Positions 60,564 through 64,000 of a DNA stretch of 64,000 nt are shown piece by piece. The notes under the pieces were generated by a model. It was not told where the DNA came from. It searched no databases and saw nothing but the letters and a program-made list of their open reading frames with translations. Each line of letters begins with the position of its first letter. Position 1 is the first letter of the stretch. A program made the translations under genes and the position numbers. The DNA comes from JARBUG01 sp035628915 (GTDB taxonomy: Bacteria > Bacillota > Sulfobacillia > Symbiobacteriales > Symbiobacteriaceae), in NCBI GenBank assembly GCA_035628915.1, contig DASPIW010000033.1, positions 83,342-147,341 on the forward strand. Reading direction: 5' to 3'.

Positions 60564-61809
60564 AACCGTTACGCTGAAAGGCTGGACCCACAACCTGCGT
60601 CACATGGGAAGCCTCGCTTTCCTTATGCTTCGGGATCGGACAGGTCTCGTGCAGTGTGTTCTCGAGGGTGAACTGGCCAGCCTCCCCATCGACAACGAGG
60701 CAGTCATCGCAGTCACAGGGCGAGTCGTTCCGGCGCCCAAGGCTATTGGCGGGCTCGAAGTGAGCGCTTCGGCGGTGGAGGTCATCAGCGCCCCCACCAT
60801 GGCCCTGCCGTTCGAGATCAATAAGAAGGAAGTCAAGACTGGCCTGGAAACCGTCCTGGACCACCGGGTACTGAGCCTGCGCAACCCGAGAATCCACGCC
60901 ACCTTCACCATTCAGTCGGCCCTGGCCGGCGGCTTCCGGGAGTACCTTGCCTCCCAGGGCTTCACCCAGATCTTCACCCCGAAAATCGTGGCCACGGGTA
61001 CCGAAGGCGGCTCCAATCTGTTCCCCATCGATTACTTTGAGCAGCGGGCCTACTTGGCCCAGTCTCCTCAGTTCTATAAGCAGATGATGGTGGGCGCCGG
61101 CTTCGAGCGTGTCTTCGAGATCGCCCCTGTCTATCGGGCTGAAGAGCACAACACCTCCCGCCACCTCAACGAATACCTCTCGCTCGACGTCGAGATGGGG
61201 TTCATCCAGTCAGAAGAGGACCTGATGGACCTGGAGACTGGGCTGCTCAGGCATATGTTTGGCAAGGTGGCCGCCGAGTGCTCTGCCGAGCTGCAGTTGC
61301 TGGGTGTAACTGTGCCGGAGATCACCGAGATCACGCGTATCCCCGTGGGCGAGGCACAGGCGATCATCCAACGGAAGTACGGAAAGATTTCGCCCAAGGG
61401 CGACCTCGACCCGGAAGGGGAGCGGCTGATTTCCCAGTATGTATCGGAGGGCGGCAAGCCCGCACTGGTTTTCATGACGCGCTATCCCCGTGAAATGCGC
61501 CCCATGTACGCCATGCCGGCACCGGAGAACCCGGCACTCACGGCTTCCTTCGACCTCCTATTCAACGGCCTGGAGATCACAACCGGCGGCCAGCGGATTC
61601 ACAACGCGCAGATGCTGATCGACTCGATTGCGGGCCGCGGTCTTAAGCCGGAAAGCTTCGACACCTACCTGGAGGTCTTCCGTCTGGGCATGCCTCCCCA
61701 TGGTGGATTCGCTATCGGCCTCGAGCGTCTGACGGCGAAGCTTCTGGGTCTGTCGAACGTTCGTGAGGCCACCGCCTTCCCCCGGGACCGGACTCGCCTG
61801 ACTCCGTAA
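60502..61809 (+). CDS. aspS: Aspartyl-tRNA synthetase, archaeal (probably non-discriminating) type
   Basis: 435 residues, lacking the bacterial GAD insertion, and with archaeal-type motifs: N-terminal OB fold (VTLKGWTHNLRHMGSLAFLMLRDRTG), KIVATGTEGGSNLFPIDYFEQRAYLAQSPQ, motif 2 VFEIAPVYRAEEHNTSRHLNEYLSLDVEMGFI and motif 3 GGFAIGLERL. Enzymes of this class often charge both tRNA-Asp and tRNA-Asn, the latter then amidated by GatCAB. The ATG is preceded by AGGAGGAG. It is controlled by an Asp-type T-box and perhaps by a leader peptide. A terminator follows. Confidence 0.9.
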   Translation: MSAIMSQIRVLASQLNAHVGETVTLKGWTHNLRHMGSLAFLMLRDRTGLVQCVLEGELASLPIDNEAVIAVTGRVVPAPKAIGGLEVSASAVEVISAPTMALPFEINKKEVKTGLETVLDHRVLSLRNPRIHATFTIQSALAGGFREYLASQGFTQIFTPKIVATGTEGGSNLFPIDYFEQRAYLAQSPQFYKQMMVGAGFERVFEIAPVYRAEEHNTSRHLNEYLSLDVEMGFIQSEEDLMDLETGLLRHMFGKVAAECSAELQLLGVTVPEITEITRIPVGEAQAIIQRKYGKISPKGDLDPEGERLISQYVSEGGKPALVFMTRYPREMRPMYAMPAPENPALTASFDLLFNGLEITTGGQRIHNAQMLIDSIAGRGLKPESFDTYLEVFRLGMPPHGGFAIGLERLTAKLLGLSNVREATAFPRDRTRLTP

Positions 61810-61821
61810 GGGTAAAGAGAA

Positions 61822-61846
61822 AGCCCAGCGCTCGGTGCGCTGGGCT
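61822..61846. terminator. Bidirectional terminator between aspS and the tRNA operon
   Basis: A perfect 9-bp stem (61822-61830 with 61838-61846), followed on the plus strand by GCTCTTTTT. On the minus strand it is followed by TTCTCTTTACC, ending the tRNA transcript. Confidence 0.85.
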
Positions 61847-61854
61847 GCTCTTTT

Positions 61855-61945
<91 letters not shown>

Positions 61946-61997
61946 GTGTCGAAGCCGCTGTGGGCAGAAAGCATATTAGCGCCCCGTGGGCGCCTTC

Positions 61998-62073
61998 TGG
62001 AGCTGGTGGCCGGACTCGAACCGGCGACCTGCTGATTACGAATCAGCTGCTCTACCGGCTGAGCTACACCAGC
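61998..62073 (-). tRNA. tRNA-Thr(CGT)
   Basis: Complete cloverleaf with encoded CCA; anticodon loop TTCGTAA. Confidence 0.95.
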
Positions 62074-62081
62074 GAGCGACA

Positions 62082-62157
62082 TGGTGACCCCATGGGGATT
62101 CGAACCCCAGTTTGCGCCGTGAGAGGGCGCCGTCCTAGGCCTCTAGACGATGGGGCC
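62082..62157 (-). tRNA. tRNA-Glu(CTC)
   Basis: Complete cloverleaf with encoded CCA; anticodon loop CTCTCAC. Confidence 0.95.
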
Positions 62158-62161
62158 GGAA

Positions 62162-62238
<77 letters not shown>

Positions 62239-62251
62239 GTGAGTCCGAAAC

Positions 62252-62328
62252 TGGTGCGAGGGCCGGGATTCGAACCCGGGACCTCTCGGTTATCAGCCGA
62301 GTGCTCTAGCCGACTGAGCTACCCTCGC
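62252..62328 (-). tRNA. tRNA-Ile(GAT)
   Basis: Complete cloverleaf with encoded CCA; anticodon loop CTGATAA. Confidence 0.95.
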
Positions 62329-62361
62329 ACATGGTGGCGGCTCCAATTGGAACCGCCCTCT

Positions 62362-62437
62362 TGGAGCTGATGACCGGGCTCGAACCGGTGACCTCGTCCT
62401 TACCAAGGACGTGCTCTACCTACTGAGCTACATCAGC
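62362..62437 (-). tRNA. tRNA-Thr(GGT)
   Basis: Complete cloverleaf with encoded CCA; anticodon loop TTGGTAA. Second threonine tRNA of the array. Confidence 0.95.
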
Positions 62438-62445
62438 AAGGGACT

Positions 62446-62536
62446 TGGTGCAGATGGGGAGACTCGAACTCCCACCAGGGGTGGTTACCTGACACGGTCC
62501 TGAGCCGTGCGCGTCTGCCAATTCCGCCACATCTGC
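62446..62536 (-). tRNA. tRNA-Leu(CAG)
   Basis: 91 bases with long variable arm and encoded CCA; anticodon loop CTCAGGA. Confidence 0.95.
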
Positions 62537-62560
62537 ATTTGAACACCGGGAAAGGGACTT

Positions 62561-62637
62561 TGGCGGAGGCGACGGGATTCGAACCCGCGGTCTCGGCCGT
62601 GACAGGGCCGCATGTTAGGCCTCTACACCACGCCTCC
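62561..62637 (-). tRNA. tRNA-Asp(GTC)
   Basis: Encoded GCCA end; anticodon loop CTGTCAC. Probable ligand of the aspS T-box. Confidence 0.95.
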
Positions 62638-62690
62638 GCATGACAGGGGACAGAAAGCGAGGATCGGGAAGGATCATTCCCGATCCTCTC

Positions 62691-62766
62691 TGGTGCGCGG
62701 TAGTGGGATCGAACCACTGACCTCATGAACGTCAATCATGTGCTCTCCCAGCTGAGCTAACCGCGC
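62691..62766 (-). tRNA. tRNA-Val(GAC)
   Basis: Complete cloverleaf with encoded CCA; anticodon loop TTGACGT. Confidence 0.95.
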
Positions 62767-62770
62767 ATAT

Positions 62771-62846
<76 letters not shown>

Positions 62847-62883
62847 GTTCGGGTCAGCCGGCAGGTGGGGCTGCCGGCTCTCT

Positions 62884-62958
62884 TGGAGCGGGTTACGAGA
62901 TTTGAACTCGCGACCTACGCCTTGGCAAGGCGTCGCTCTACCGCTGAGCTAAACCCGC
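62884..62958 (-). tRNA. tRNA-Gly(GCC), copy 1
   Basis: Anticodon loop TTGCCAA; identical to the copy at 63248-63322. Confidence 0.95.
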
Positions 62959-62967
62959 GAATGAAAC

Positions 62968-63052
62968 TGGTGGGGAGAGGTGGATTCGAACCACCGAAAG
63001 CAGTGCTACCTGATTTACAGTCAGGCCCCTTTAGCCACTTGGGTATCTCCCC
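62968..63052 (-). tRNA. tRNA-Tyr(GTA)
   Basis: 85 bases with long variable arm and encoded CCA; anticodon loop CTGTAAA. Confidence 0.95.
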
Positions 63053-63056
63053 GTCA

Positions 63057-63132
<76 letters not shown>

Positions 63133-63164
63133 ACGAGTAAGTATGCGGATTTCAAGGTGAAGTG

Positions 63165-63241
63165 TGGTAGCGGTGGCTGGATTTGAACCAGCGACACCAC
63201 GGGTATGAACCGTGTGCTCTGACCAACTGAGCTACACCGCC
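63165..63241 (-). tRNA. tRNA-Met(CAT), elongator
   Basis: Anticodon loop TTCATAC; paired first base and body resemble elongator Met rather than the lysidine-type Ile2. Confidence 0.9.
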
Positions 63242-63247
63242 GGGAAA

Positions 63248-63322
63248 TGGAGCGGGTTACGAGATTTGAACTCGCGACCTACGCCTTGGCAAGGCGTCGC
63301 TCTACCGCTGAGCTAAACCCGC
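63248..63322 (-). tRNA. tRNA-Gly(GCC), copy 2
   Basis: Identical in sequence to the copy at 62884-62958. Confidence 0.95.
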
Positions 63323-63349
63323 ATGGGTGGCGCCCACTGTGGGCGCCTC

Positions 63350-63424
63350 TGGCTCCGGCAGTAGGATTCGAACCTACAACCCTCCGGTTAACAGCCGGAT
63401 GCTCTACCGTTGAGCTATGCCGGA
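63350..63424 (-). tRNA. tRNA-Asn(GTT)
   Basis: Encoded GCCA end; anticodon loop CTGTTAA. Confidence 0.95.
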
Positions 63425-63430
63425 ATCAAG

Positions 63431-63504
63431 TGGTTGGGGATCTAGGATTCGAACCTAGACTAGCTGATCCAGAGTCAGCCGGGCTACCGTTACCCCAATC
63501 CCCA
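63431..63504 (-). tRNA. tRNA-Gln(CTG)
   Basis: 74 bases with encoded CCA; anticodon loop CTCTGGA. First tRNA after the 5S gene. Confidence 0.95.
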
Positions 63505-63544
63505 GTATGGACCCCGGGGAGTGACCTCGGGGTAAAGAATAGTT

Positions 63545-63656
63545 TGGGCGGCGACCTACTCTCCCACGCTCGAAGCGTAGTACCATCGGCCCTGAGAGGC
63601 TTAACGGCCGTGTTCGGAATGGGAACGGGTGATCCCTCTCGGCATAGCCACCCTAA
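63545..63656 (-). rRNA. rrf: 5S ribosomal RNA
   Basis: The minus strand carries the conserved 5S core (CCCGTTCCCATTCCGAACACGG) and complementary ends. It lies between the 23S gene and the tRNA array; exact ends are approximate. Confidence 0.93.
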
Positions 63657-63811
63657 ACTTGTATGAGGTTAGTACCCTCAAAACTCCACAGTGGTGAATG
63701 CTCCTCGGTGTTGACCACCGACGGAACTTTATCTTACTACATCTTTGCGTGGTTCGCAACCTGAAATGCTTACCAGCGAAGAATCGTAAGTGTGATCTGC
63801 ATCAACAGTAG

Positions 63812-64000
63812 GGGTCAAGCCCTCGGCCGATTAGTACCGGTCCGCTCCACGACTTACGTCGCTTCCACTCCCGGCCTATCTACCAGCTAGTCTTGCTGGG
63901 GCCTTACTACCTTTTGGTATGGGAAGTCTCATCTTCAGGACGGCTTCGCACTTAGATGCTTTCAGCGCTGATCCGTTCCGGCCATGGCTACCCAGCGATA
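63812..64000 (-). rRNA. rrl: 23S ribosomal RNA, 3' end only
   Basis: The minus strand matches the conserved 3' end of 23S rRNA (plus-strand landmarks GGGGTCAAGCCCTCGGCCGA and CACTTAGATGCTTTCAGC). The gene continues beyond the right edge of the window. Confidence 0.95.

Overview
The window looks like a chromosomal segment of a GC-rich, Gram-positive-type bacterium of the Firmicutes/Symbiobacterium kind. This is inferred from gene content, not from a database match. The supporting signs are: a Spo0F-like receiver next to fsa and glpX; an RNA polymerase delta subunit next to pyrG; a YwgA/YwfO-like pair; a T-box leader; many SLH-domain S-layer proteins; strong Shine-Dalgarno (SD) sites with frequent GTG and TTG starts; and no lipopolysaccharide or outer-membrane genes.

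Layout. 1-1.8 kb: 3' part of a penicillin-acylase-family gene. 2.1-12.0 kb: a leftward block with an SLH protein, a large subtilisin-like protease, a Spo0F-like receiver, lysine-fermentation genes kal and kce, a zinc-ribbon protein, fsa, glpX and a LysM/M23 peptidase. 12.3-15.8 kb: a rightward set of polysaccharide deacetylase, two acyltransferases and a metallophosphoesterase. 15.8-18.7 kb: S41 protease, an orphan protein and a TPR lipoprotein. 18.8-34.4 kb: the cell-surface region, with an SLH/beta-propeller protein, two giant tandem SLH paralogues, an IS1182-type insertion element and, on the opposite strand, a very acidic S-layer protein. 35-43.3 kb: NYN protein, YwgA/YwfO-like pair, a pseudokinase-like membrane protein, an orphan, pyrG and rpoE. 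43.5-49.6 kb: a possible structured RNA, then kamE, kamD, kamB, kamA and kdd behind a sigma-54 promoter. 49.6-56.6 kb: GNAT, FHA-like membrane protein, methyltransferase, DinB, sigma-54 activator, patatin, and an ECF sigma/anti-sigma pair. 56.4-60.0 kb: a tiny XapX protein, argS, speB, speE. 60.1-61.8 kb: a T-box and a possible Asp/Asn-rich leader ORF before an archaeal-type aspS. 61.85-64 kb: 17 tRNAs, 5S rRNA and the 3' end of 23S rRNA, all leftward.

How it fits together. KamA, KamDE, Kdd, Kce and Kal cover every step from lysine to acetoacetate plus crotonyl-CoA, although kce and kal lie about 40 kb from the rest. The kdd-kam operon has a textbook -24/-12 promoter with two upstream dyads. 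A PAS-containing sigma-54 activator gene lies 3 kb away and is the obvious candidate regulator. The surface region encodes five SLH proteins, consistent with an S-layer envelope.

The most unusual observations are the Asp/Asn-rich leader ORF overlapping the start of aspS downstream of an Asp-specific T-box, the sigma-54 control region of lysine fermentation, and a long minus-strand RNA hairpin between rpoE and kamE. No CRISPR array, prophage or recognisable defence island was seen.
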